From Antedon bifida (lineage: Eukaryota > Echinodermata > Crinoidea > Comatulida > Antedonidae), in assembly GCA_963402885.1 (NCBI GenBank), contig OY727097.1:7068001-7132000 (forward strand): a stretch of DNA of 64,000 nucleotides, written 5' to 3'. The position numbers were made by a program, and so were the translations under genes. The notes beneath the pieces were generated by a model, which worked only from the letters and a program-made list of their open reading frames with translations, was not told the DNA's origin and did no database searches. Below are positions 10,571 to 21,953 of this stretch, piece after piece. Every line of letters begins with the position of its first letter. Positions within the stretch are counted from its first letter, which is position 1.

Positions 10571-13500
10571 TCAAACCATCTCATACTTGTTCATGTTGAT
10601 CATACGAGCTAGACAGCATGTCAGAAAAACACCAAAGACCTGTAAAAATAGATAGATACATATTTGTATAATAATTATACTCTACTGTAGCATGACTGGA
10701 GTTAATTGCAATAAGAAAATTACTCAACAGTTTTGCACCTTTAAACTTGCCATTGCGTAAGTACTAAAGCTCTGTCTACACTATCAAACGTTATATAAAA
10801 CTTTTTACAGAAAAAAAATGTATATGCCCATATATGGACATGACGATGTCATATCACTACCATATTTGGGCACATCACACTTTTTTCAAACTAGTTTGAT
10901 AGTGTAGACAGAGATTAAAATGGAAATTAACTTTCATTTAACATGAATGTCACATAAATTTATATTTTGACATTCCACCTTCCTTGACAGAAAAAAAAAA
11001 GATTACAAAAAGATAAGGATATAATGAACAAAAGTAAAAGATAAAGTTTACAGCAACACTTTGTATGAAAGGAAACATGAGATTTGTTGGTTGGTATGAT
11101 TTCATCTTTTTCAATTTTGAGTAATGCCAATAATCGGAATGATTCACTACAACCAAATAGGCTTTCTCTCACAGAACAGAGTTTATGGAAATATTCCGAT
11201 TTAAATGAATGGTGTCATACCAGAAATGGTTGTTCGTGTTGCATAAAGTACATATATATATATCATTGTTAGGCATATACTCTGGAAACAACATCAGTAG
11301 GCCTACAGTAGGTATGAAAAACAGGGCTGATGTCTTTATAACAATATTTAAAGTTTAAGTTGTGTTTTTTTGTTATGTGTTATACTCACTTGGAAGAAAG
11401 CAAATCCAAGAGCGCTACCACCGATGACGGACATGTTATTTCCGAGAAATCCGCTTACCTTTGAATAACAACCCTAAAGAAGAAAAACTCAAAAGTTAGT
11501 CGTACAATTAAATTCTACCAATTCTACCTACTGTACCTGTTAAATCATTCAATCATTTCAGATATTTTATATGAATTTTGGTGAAATAAAATACATACAT
11601 TTATCGTAATATCGAACACTAGTATACTGTAGATCAGGAAAAGTATAAAGTAATTGTTTGCATTAGTCTAATATTTTTAAACTGTTGTTTACACAAATTT
11701 AGACATAAAATATCAATCATAGTGTCTAGACAAACAACCCCCATTTATTCCTCATTTGTCTACTGTACAAACTTCAATGCAGATCTACATTTAACTTTAA
11801 TTTGGTTGTTTTTTTATCAATAAATAAAAATTTCTCAATTTGATGAGGTATTTGTAACCTACATATTACTTCTTGAATGATTTATTTGGTCATTTTTAAA
11901 TTTTAATCTGTATATCAAATATGTATTATTATTATTTGTAAAATAATTTAATCTCTTCTCTTTAAATTGGCTATTTCAACTTATTTTATCGTCATATAAT
12001 TATCACTTTAATTGCATTAAATTTATTAAATAAAAATCTATAATTAGTAATTATTACTAAATTATTTTTAATTATAGGTAGGACCTATTACATGCCATAG
12101 TAAAAAGCAGTTAGAATGTCTTTGTGTATAGTACTTCATTAGGTAACTATTAGCATCCTATCAACAGGATATTGGCAATTAGAGCACAAATAGACAGAGT
12201 ATATGTGTTTTTATTCAAATAAGAATTAAACACACCTTCGACTTGTTAAAGCTATGTGAAAAGAACAACGATACTCTGTACTGCAAGACTATATTTTTAT
12301 TTGATTTGTGTGGATCTTACTATCACACTTTACGGTATTTGCCAAACAAAAGTGGGTTCAGAATTTCTTTAATGGGGGTAGGCAGTAGGCTAATAATAGA
12401 GAGTGCATAAGACTAGGCCCCAGGTGTTTCAATGTGCACCCCAACACAGAAGCCCCAGGGATTCAACGGTGTAATAATGATTTGACCATTTTAATTTGAT
12501 TATTAATTTAAAATATAAATTGTTTAATTATTAGTAAAGTAGTTTGTCAAAAATAAATAATATATATGATATAAAGAGCTGTAACATTGTGAGGCAAGAT
12601 GGATTCAAGGTCGAGGGGACACCACTAGATTTTCCCCAGCTGAACTCACTGTAATCATCTATCTTAGATCAACAGACTGTGGACATAATAATATTAATAT
12701 TATTCATTGTTATTCCATTCTAAAAGGACATATTGATTTCAAATGACATTTAAGAAAGTCTCTATTTATATTGATAATATCATATTACCGGTAATGTAGA
12801 CTTTAATATTTATTTAATTTTTCATGGCTTATCCTCAGAATATATTCTACACTGCAGTCCACTCAGCTGCATCTTTCCTTCACTTATCTATACTGTATTT
12901 TTATATTCCTTTCTGAGAATATACGTCCACAATTTACATACACATACAGAAGCATTGATTAAGTTTGTTTAATATGGCTATCCTACTTTATACTATAGAA
13001 ACAGTACAGGATTCCATTGGAAACAAAAATACTAAATAAAATGTTCAGAAAGAATGCATTATATTGATAACGTAACTGTATACTGAAAAACTAAAATCAT
13101 AACTTTGTTTGTTGTTTCTTTGGGCGCAGGCAACAACAGTGATTTCTCCCTTGTCCACTTATAAATAAAACATAGTTACATATTTTAAAACCAATGCTTT
13201 AAACCCAACCAAACCAAACCAAAAAAAAACTAAAGTGACCAACTGCCATTACCACCAAAGTACTATACCTACATATGTTTTAAATAAGATAAGAGTTGAA
13301 GATTAAATACTTTATACTACTGTCTTCTCGGAAAACCATAACCAGTCTACACATTTAGCTCATATGGACTTTAAACATGGAGTAAAGAATATTCTTTACT
13401 CCATGCTTTAAAGAACCGTAGTAGTAGTACATTTTTTAGATGAGTAGGGTGTTACCCCGGTGTACTAGTACACATACAGCCACTAATCATAACTGGGCCC

Positions 13501-16500
13501 TCTGGGAGAACAGTCTTTGACTGAAGAGGCTACCCAGTATAAAGAAATTATAATAATTTAAAAAAAATACCAATAGATGACCTGGGTTTTTTCTCATTTA
13601 TGATAATAAAACAGGAATTCATGAAAACATACTTTCAAGGTTTACAGCTTTTCACACATAAATAACTCATCATTATTATGACATGCATAGTGAGGTCATC
13701 CATGTTAAGCCTCTGTTTGTCGCCCAGCAGGCTCAGCTACAGGAACAAACTGTGCCTTCCGTCTGACCTTTAGGCCTTTCTGAAATTTGCATATCACAGG
13801 CCTGCATGCTTTGTTTAAAGACCGCTTGACCAACAATGTGTTAACAATTAATTGTTTTCCTATTTAAAATATATTTTGACTTATAATTTTCTTTTGAAAT
13901 GCGATTCATAATTAATCACACTTTCGTATTAACACATAATTATAATATCTAACAATATTTTTTGATTAATAAATATAGCAATTTTAATTAATCATTGACG
14001 TAAACAAAAATTGTTTTTTACGTGATAAAACTGGACAGTATTTTTTTTTTAAATTAACCAGAGGCCTATTCTCTGGAAGTTCGTTGGTTTTGTGTAAAAC
14101 TGTTTTAATATTTCAAAGATTTTATTAATCTTTATTTTTAATCTAAAATTGTATTTCTTCCTTATGAAATAAATAAATGTTATTTTGAATTGCATGACGC
14201 ATAAAAAACTATAATAATTTACTTATTTATTTTTACTCTACTGTATGTTTTCTCTATTCATGATTTCTATGTCATCTCCATTTTCATCTCTCTTGATTTT
14301 ATTTGAATACATTCTCACTCTTTAATATCTCTTTAACCCATGACATTTGCAAAATCAACTATCAGATAAGTAGACGATACATTAAATATCATCCCTCATT
14401 AGCAGATACTAGTATATGATCTCAAAATGCAAATTAACTTTAATAATTACAGTAAATCTGGCTATCGTAGACAATCCGTTCTTTCACGATTTCACAACTT
14501 TAATTTCTCTCATTATAAAAAAGTCTGCGACTAAATTTCTAGTTCGCGTCTGATGCAAGACAGTGTATATATCGTATAATGTAACTCTCGGTTTACTAAA
14601 TCACGTTTTTATTTTACTAACTAAACAATCAATTTTGTTCTGCTTGTCATAATTTGACAGGAACTTTAATTTCTCTCATAGAATATGCCACAAAAAAAGT
14701 GCTTGGAATAGCTATGTATAATATGCTTTGCAGTGTATTATACTAAATGTTACTTGAATTCTCCTATTACGAAACCACAGTTTATTTTAGCTATCGTCTT
14801 TTAAGCAGAAAATCCATTTTGTTCTGCCATTCATAATTTCACGACTTTAATTTCTTCCATATAGAAAATGCCACGATAGTAATTTTTTGCTCGCTGTAAT
14901 AACACATTGACGTTTAGTATCCTATAATGCAAATTAAATTCTCGCATTACTAAATCACCTTTTTATTTGGCTATAATCAGACAATCCATTTAAGTTTGCC
15001 ATTTGCAATTTCACAACTTTCATGCCCATATAGAAAATGCTGTTATCAAAATTGATTGGCTAGAAGACGCATTGCAGTGTGTATAATACTATAATGTTAA
15101 GTTGAATTCTTAGATTACCTAATCACCGCAGTTTTATCAGCAAACAGAAATCAATTTTCTTCTGCCAGTCATAATTTCACAGCTTTTCCTTCTCCTTTAT
15201 TATCATACAATATGCTCAAATAAATTTATTCAAGTTCACTATCTATAACTGAGACACAATTTCTGTCTTTAAAATGTAGTATAAACTTTCAAAGCATTTT
15301 ACTGTATTTTTATAATTATGAAGAGACATCATTCTTTAATTCTTCAATTTATCATACAAAAATTTGGCAAGAAAACTTGCTTATCAAATGTTCCCTTCAT
15401 TGAAAATGAAAGACAACATTTTACTGCTGAAATGAAATTGTATATCCTGTACTGTACAGTATTAACCTGTAAAAAATGTAAGTGTCCACTTACATAATTG
15501 GTGAACTGGATGTTGGGGTGCTTACGGGACAAATTGAAGGTTGCCCGCAAGTTAATATACTGTACAATGGTTGAGGAAAGATAGGGTGGTGGGGAGGGTG
15601 AGAAGGTGGTGATAACAGATGCGCAAAGTATTTGCTGGAAGTCATACATTAGGAGCCAGAAGATTTAGATTTTTTTATCTTTTTAGAAATCCATTAATAT
15701 TATTATAACAATATATCAACTACAAAATATTATTTCAATTGTTATCAAGATTCAGGCTCATAGAATGTTTTAATCGAAAAATATTTAACTTCAAACAGAT
15801 CGTTTATTCAACTGAGCACAGTTATCCAATTAAAAATAATGTCTTTCTACTTACCTCTGAGTACATAGTCTTGTTGGCAACATCAATTTCAATTGGTGTG
15901 TGATTCTTCTCTCCTTTCTGACATCGTTCTTGATGAACCTCCTCATTACAACAGCTCCATGGTAGAGTAGCGTTGCCGTGCATATCTTCCCATTTAGTTC
16001 CATCAACTATCCAATCGGTGTAATTGTTTGTGCCACAACATTTCAACTTCAAAAATGTTACATAATTATTATAATTTTTTTTGCAGTATTATATTTAGTA
16101 CTTAAATTATTGAAAATTATTGGATGACATGAATTGTTTAATTGTATTATTAATTAATGTTAATTATTGTTCTAGATCTTCCGGTATGGCAAATTGAAAT
16201 TACAGAAGAATTTATTTTTTAATGAATGTCTGTGTTGACAGAAGTACAATATATGCCAATTTTAAGGAAAGAATGTTTAGTGCCTCAAGTATGGTCAAAA
16301 TTAGTGCCACTGGTTAGGCTTCAAGAATTAGTGCCCACTTTAGGGTTAAACATAGTAAAGGAAAGAATGTTTAGTGCCTCAAGTATGGTCAAAATTAGTG
16401 CCACTGGTTAGGCTTCAAGAATTAGTGCCCACTTTAGGGTTAAACATAGTAAAGGAAAGAATGTTTAGTGCCTCAAGTATGGTCAAAATTAGTGCCACTG

Positions 16501-19500
16501 GTTAGGCCTCAAGGTTTAGTGCCCACATTAGGGTTATGGTCAGTAATGAAAGGTTACAGCCTCAAGTAGAGTTACATTAGTGCCACTAGTTAAACATCAT
16601 CATGATGATGCCCAGGCTCTAATTTCTTTAGCTTTTTTTTAATTATCTCTTACCCTTGATTGTAATTTGTCTAAGTAGTGATCATGTTCTGTCTTGTCAG
16701 CATAATCTTCAATTGCTGTTTCAAGTCCTTCACGGAAGCTGTCTTGCAGCTATAAACAAAAACATCAGAATATCAAAAAACAATTTTAAATTTTAAAAGG
16801 CCATATTTCATGTTGTTGTTCACAGGTTACAATATTGTATAAATGAGCATAAACAATGTTCAAAGTTAAAAATTCTATATAACTTACTGGGCTACGGTAT
16901 AAAAACCCTGAAATTCCTGCTGATAGTAGCGATACAAACACTATAAAAGTCAGCACACCAAACTGAAAAGGAATACAAAGTTGGATTGTAATTTGTAACC
17001 GAATTGCACTTTATAGTACTCTAGTCCTAATCCTATACTTTAACACTTAAGTAGACAAAAGTATGATTACGTTTTCAAGTACTGAAAGTTGACAAAAAAA
17101 TTGTGATCAGTGTAAAATATCTTCGTTTAGTATGATATTTTACAATAAAATATATTTTGCAGAGATAGTAGGCCGATTCAATATCATTTAAATATACAAT
17201 GAATTCAACAAAACCTGCCAGAATGGATATTTAAAATACTGTGTAAAATATTCACATTAAGTTATAGTAACCAGTTTATAATACATTTCTGCTTTCAAAT
17301 TGAATATCATGAGGAAAAAGATACAAAAAAACGAAAACAAATAATGTTTTAAAAAAAAATACAAAATAAATGGTTTAAATTCAGCCAATATTTTTTTTTT
17401 CTAATCTTATTTTTGGTCAAAGTTAACTATTATGTGGCATTAAAATGGCATATTCAACAAAAACATTTAAACAAAATTATTTTTTTCAGGGGGCAATACA
17501 TCTTTGAAATTCACATAACTACAGTTATTTAATACCAACTCAGGAAACTGTGTTTTCCACACTTAATAATATATCGTGACCCAAGATGTCCCCTTTATGT
17601 ACTATAAAAGAAGCAAAGCTGACAAGGTGTAAACTTGCGCATTATCATATTTCACCAATTAATATGCTAAAAAATGTCCCCTTACTATAGGCTACAAGCT
17701 GATGAGGTGCACTTGTACATTATCATATTTCACGAATTAATATGCTAAAAAATGTCCCTTTCCTATAGGCTACAAGCTGATGAGGTGCACTTGTACATTA
17801 TCATATTTCATGAATTAATATGCTAAAAAATGTCCCCTTACTATAGGCTACAAGCTGATGAGGTGCACTTGTACATTATCATAAACGTCATGACTTATTA
17901 TGACACACGCATTATTTAACAGCTTTGTGCCTAACATTCTGAACTCTGTGCAGGAAGCAAGCAAGGATTTGAGGAAACAATTAATTGATGGGAAAATGTG
18001 TGTGTCACATGTGTGCCTAACCTCACAGTAAAAGAATGGAAAGGACTTTTAAATTTTTAATTTCGTCAATTTTCAGAAAATATTATTTTTCTTATTTTAT
18101 ACTTTCGCTAGTCAAAAATGATACTGTATATAAAAAGGGGACCATAAAAAGTACTTCTCAGAGGCAGATCAAGGTTTATTTTAAAAGGGAGTGGGGCGGG
18201 GGAAGAGGTGCTAACAATTAATTTAGTCTGTCAAAAATGTTATTTTTATTAGCTGCTAATATTTAATAAATATAGAATAGTGATTATTTATAAGTACAGC
18301 CAATTAACAGTGAAAACAAAACACTGACTTTTAATAATATTACAAAATTTATGAAATACAGAAGTACAGGTTGAATAAAATATACAATGTTTCATTTAGA
18401 GGTCTAAGTAATCTTTTGTGCATCATGTGTATTTTTAATAATATATTGTTTGAAGGCATGGTGAAATCAAATGTTGATATAAAGTTCGCGGTACACCACA
18501 TATATTAATTCCGAGAAGAACTGTTGAGTTTCTTGACGTTTCAATCAATCGTCCTCAGGAGTGATCAAAGCATATTGATTGAAACATTGAGAAACTCAAC
18601 AGTTCTTCTCAGAACTAATATATGTGGTGTACCGCGACCTTTATATCAAAAATAGTTGTAATAAGCAATACAATAAACAATGAAAAAGATGATAATGTAT
18701 TATACATATAATATTGTACGTAAAACAGATTGTTTATAAAAAGTTGAGATTATAATTGGCAAAGGCCTATAAAAGAAGCAAAAATTATATATTGATTGAT
18801 TGAATCAGGCATCACTATAAGCAAGGCTTTAAAATGTGATGTCCTATGTAAGAATTAAAAATTGGAAAAAAAAAATTGACATTAAAAATCTTAATCTATT
18901 GTGGTATATTATAATGTTGGCAGCGGCCATAACAAATTGTCTTACAATACAAGATGCCCATAAAACATCCCTATATTCCTATCTAAATAAACAATTTTTA
19001 TTCTCCACAAACTCAACTTGTTTTTTTTGGTATCAATAAGTTACTCGGTCACAGTACAGTATGTACAATTGAGACAGTGATGACAGAATGTCATTAAATG
19101 TATTTTCCATTTTTTCAATTTGAATACATTGTCACCTTTTCACAGGTGAAATCTGTATAAAAGTGCTAAATTTTCTGTAAATAATGTTCATTCTTTGGTT
19201 AACATCTCCAATTTTCTAGTTACATCTTCGTTTTTCCTTTCCGGTCACAGGTGAGTGATTTGAGCCATTATTTTATTTTTCTTTTGTCTTAGGCCAATGC
19301 CAAGTTTTCAAACTATATCTACTATCACACTGATGATCAACACATTGTCTTTCCTAGGCCTAGTTATAATAACTTATTGATAATTTCCCCTTATTATATT
19401 ATATTCATCATAACTCGGTCAGAGGTGAATTTTGTAGGCCTACAATGCCAAACTTTGCTCATTTCTTTCATTGCGGTATTCTCAGCTTCTTAATGTGGTT

Positions 19501-21215
19501 GCAATACGTGTGTCTTACCACCAAGATTTTTCTAGTAATAATTTGTCTGTTTCGCAATCATCCATGTCACAGGATGTGGAATTGGTACCCATCATACCAA
19601 AAAACCATTGTTACTAAACTGAATGTTGATTGGTTAGATTTGATCTATGAACTCATCTTCTCAACTCAAGTTACAATGAATCATTATTCTAACATTGGCC
19701 TAACATTACAGTATGATGTCTACAAATAAACACTCCACAGTGATGTGATAACACACTTTTGTTTACTGTTTATTTGTGAAAGAAATCCAGAATAAATTGA
19801 ATTAATTACTGTCACAGGTTCACACACAAAACATCATGAGTAAGTTAATCATGATCAACTCTGAATGTGAAAATGAATATATATCATTCCAAACTCACAG
19901 CTGTAAAAATTGGAATAATTATGTAGTTTTATTAAAAACTTTCATTCTTTATTACTATTCAGGAAATTTACATTAGGTCAGCTTCCTTCCTACGTAATTC
20001 ATGTCAATTCAATGAGGTATATAAGGATACATTACTGTACTAAACTTTTATTAGATAATTTACCAGATACAAAACTTACGTATCTTCATGGTAAAAAGCA
20101 TTCACTTATTAAATAATCTTAATCTTGTTCGAAAATATTTCTATGTATTTATTTATAGCACACTTTTTTATTTTTGGTGAAATTCAAAAGTTATTGTACA
20201 GCTGTGAAAAAGTACATTTTTATTAAATTCATATCATCTTTTTATTAAAGATGTACAGTATTGTCCCCAAAGGCCAAACAGAAAGAAACAATGGAGATTA
20301 ATAAAATCAGATTTGGAATATATGCCATTCACTTCTGTAGAAAAATTAAAGCGAAACAAAATAATGCATGTCACTTAAAAAGACAAAATAAATGGTTAAA
20401 TTCAACCAAAAACTTGTTTGTTTTCAATTACAGTTTTTTCAGGTAAACAATTTTTTTTCCATCTTGCTTTTGGTCAAAGTGAACAAATATGTGTCATTAA
20501 AACGGCATACAAAAAAAAATAAATTTTAATATTTTTAAAACAATAAACATATATTTTTTTAATGTGTTTCTTACCACTTGCAGCAACCAAGCGTAATTCC
20601 TCCATGTAGCGCAGAGACCAATGATTCCTGAGGCGAACATAAAGACGCCGGTACCAATTAAGGCGTACGGAACTTTAGAATAATCTGACGTAGATAACGC
20701 CAAGTACATCTTAAGTTCTATTACGCCCCATAGGCCGATTACTAGCATTGTTAATCCCATAATCTGAACAAAGATAAATTATAAATAATGTTTTTAAAAA
20801 AATATTATAAAGTCACAGAAATCAGTTTTTGTGTATATTAAGCATTGACAATTGAATTATTCAGAAAAACATTTTATAAATTGAAAACAAGAAATTACAT
20901 TTAATTCTATTAATTAATGTGATCGTAATTATCATAAGTAATGGTATTATTTGTTCTGAGCAAATCCCTGCTTTTTACAATAAAATTATGTGGTTTATTA
21001 TTCGACCTCCATCAGTTTAACCTGAGATGCTACGTTGCACAACAAGACGGGAAGCACTCACAAAGTTAAGACAACGTCAACCAACGAACTTAACTCGGAT
21101 TCGCTTCCGATCCAAAAAAAATTATCATATTTCTTACCATAAAAACTAGTGTAAAGAAAGTCAAGAGCAGCTGCACCAAAGTCATGGTGGCCGTGGTTTG
21201 CATTCGCTTCCCCAT
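10571..21215 (-). CDS. TSPAN7: Tetraspanin, TSPAN6/TSPAN7 type (seven coding exons)
   Basis: Exons in coding order: 21215-21138, 20763-20575, 16962-16888, 16749-16654, 16046-15855, 11473-11390, 10639-10571. All junctions are phase 0 with GT/AG borders; total 260 residues, usual for tetraspanins. Membrane segments lie at about 12-42, 56-81, 88-112 and 218-250. The large outer loop has the tetraspanin CCG motif (LKCCGTNNYTDW), then SCC, a single Cys (ERC) and GC, six cysteines in the TSPAN6/7 pattern. The end is NMNKYEMV; human TSPAN7 ends QYEMV as I recall. VPYALIGTG also matches that group. NATL, NKT and NMS are possible N-glycosylation sites. It would act as a plasma-membrane organiser of partner proteins. 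It lies head-to-head with TMLHE, 738 bp between start codons. Whether it is orthologous to TSPAN6, TSPAN7 or both is open. Confidence 0.92.
10766..10918 (+). mobile_element. MITE family A copy (tetraspanin intron 6)
   Basis: Ends AAAGCTCTGTCTACACTATC and its inverse GATAGTGTAGACAGAG; interior with CATATATGGACATGACGATG and CCATATTTGGGCACATCACA, nearly palindromic. About 150 bp, no open frame. Confidence 0.85.
13320..13540 (+). mobile_element. SINE-like body, headless copy, interrupted by a mini-hairpin
   Basis: It shares TCTTCTCGGA, CTTTAAAGAACC, GATGAGTAGGG, GTGTAC-TAGTACACATA and AGCCACT blocks in order with the minus-strand SINE at 54292-54597. The tRNA-like head is missing. The 30-bp hairpin at 13376-13405 and its 7-bp duplication interrupt the CTTTAAA word. 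Confidence 0.65.
13376..13405. mobile_element. Mini-hairpin element, perfect 30-bp palindrome with 7-bp target duplication
   Basis: Left arm CATGGAGTAAAGAAT, right arm its exact inverse, no loop. Flanked by CTTTAAA at 13369-13375 and 13406-13412. The related SINEs at 54292-54597 (minus) and 51639-51835 keep ACTTTAAA-(G/A)AACC uninterrupted, so the empty site is known. Confidence 0.85.
14405..15235 (+). repeat. Degenerate tandem array, period about 160-185 bp
   Basis: About five diverged units follow each other in tetraspanin intron 5. The anchor TTTCACAACTTTAATTTCT or a variant recurs near 14490, 14653, 14837, 15010 and 15176. Each unit also has TACTAAATCAC-like, AATCCATTTTGTTCTGCCAT-like and ATAGAAAATGCC-like blocks in fixed order. 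No coding capacity. Confidence 0.75.
16262..16540 (+). repeat. 94-bp tandem repeat, about three copies (tetraspanin intron 4)
   Basis: GGAAAGAATGTTTAGTGCCT starts at 16266, 16360 and 16454, an exact 94-bp period; the third copy fades after 16535. TTAGTGCC occurs several times per unit. The first two copies are nearly identical, so the array is young. Confidence 0.9.
17330..17507 (+). mobile_element. MITE family B, left-truncated copy (tetraspanin intron 2)
   Basis: Shares AAATAAATGGTTTAAATTCA, TTTTGGTCAAAGTTAACTAT, GGCATATTCAACA and the end CAGGGGGCAATACATCTTTG with the complete copy at 9543-9899. The left terminal repeat was not found. Confidence 0.7.
17565..17882 (+). repeat. 78-bp tandem repeat, about four copies (tetraspanin intron 2)
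   Basis: ATTATCATAT recurs at 17641, 17719 and 17797, with a final ATTATC at 17875, an exact 78-bp period. Each unit has AATTAATATGCTAAAAAATG, a TCCCCTTACTATAGGCTACA-like block and GATGAGGTGCACTTGTAC. The first unit (from about 17565) is diverged. Confidence 0.9.
18438..18655 (+). mobile_element. Inverted-repeat element family C, copy 2 (tetraspanin intron 2)
   Basis: Left TTGATATAAAGTTCGCGGTA and right TACCGCGACCTTTATATCAA are inverted; inner AGAAGAACTGTTGAGTTTCT is matched by GAGAAACTCAACAGTTCTTC. The spacer differs from copy 1 at 5704-5945 (it has CGTCCTCAGGAGTGATCAAA). No coding capacity. Confidence 0.75.
18660..20240. other. Tetraspanin intron 2, no gene seen
   Basis: AT-rich. Short words such as GTCACAGGTGA recur near 19140, 19250, 19415 and 19815, which may be a worn tandem repeat, but the match is weak. 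The open frame at 19445-19729 has no recognisable family. Confidence 0.35.
20245..20530 (+). mobile_element. MITE family B copy, right end worn, 45 bp from tetraspanin exon 2
   Basis: Starts TTAAAGATGTACAGTATTGT, then carries the family's AAATAAATGGTTAAATTCAA and TTTTGGTCAAAGTGAACA blocks. The GGGGGACAATACATC end is not present. It lies just beyond the splice donor of tetraspanin exon 2. Confidence 0.65.
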
Positions 21216-21953
21216 GGTGTAAAAACTTCTTGGAACAATGGACTTTAAAACTTTAATACAATGAAAAAGCAAACAAAAACCCCGACTTTTCACTCTCCAG
21301 TTGTTTGTCACCAATTCTTTTATTTGTTATGCTTGACTGAGTTTGCGTACTTAATAATAGAGGGCGATATACAATTTTCAATTAAACTCTTGACATAATA
21401 CAGAGGGCGGTATTGCAGATAAATCTATTGGAGATCAGTGAGGCGTGACATGTAGCATGTTTCTTGTACACAGTATTCAATGTGTTATTGTTGTGTTGAC
21501 TTTTTCACTGTTTGAATCATTATTCAGCCAATATTTGAAGCAAATGTAATGTAAGTATGTCATGTATATATTGAGTGAAAAATTGAATTGTTTTTAACCA
21601 TAATACTAACAACAAAAATGAAAAATTAGAGACAGTTCTCCAAGGGGGCATACAATTTTAAAAAGTCAGCCAGCAGAATACATCCGTCCAGGGTCCATAA
21701 AATGACTAGGTACAGTAGGATAATATATGTTTTATTGCGATATTTTATCTACATAAACACACCAATGAGTCCTTCCAATTCATCGACCTCTGTGCAACTG
21801 TTATTGAATTGCAGATGACTTGTAATGTATTTGATAGATTAATTAACCTGTTATTATTGATTGACAGAATTGGACACAGTTGACAATGGGCCATTGTCTT
21901 GATGTTTAATCCAGTGTTTATTTTCTAGTTTTCAGTGATCAGTTGTGACAAAG
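21216..21953. promoter_or_regulatory. Divergent promoter region between the tetraspanin gene and TMLHE
   Basis: The two start codons point away from each other with 738 bp between them, so both promoters must lie here unless there are noncoding first exons elsewhere. It holds two AGAGGGCG words (21359-21366, 21402-21409). No TATA box was placed with confidence. Confidence 0.6.

Larger units (their letters stand above)
11474..14400. other. Left part of tetraspanin intron 5, mostly featureless
   Basis: AT-rich intron sequence. Apart from the SINE-like body at 13320-13540 with its inserted hairpin, no gene or repeat was recognised. Confidence 0.4.

Noticed and set aside
15822-16052. ATG-started 76-codon frame within tetraspanin exon 5
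   Set aside because: It is an internal exon; the ATG is intronic and the real exon starts at 16046 with LKCCG.
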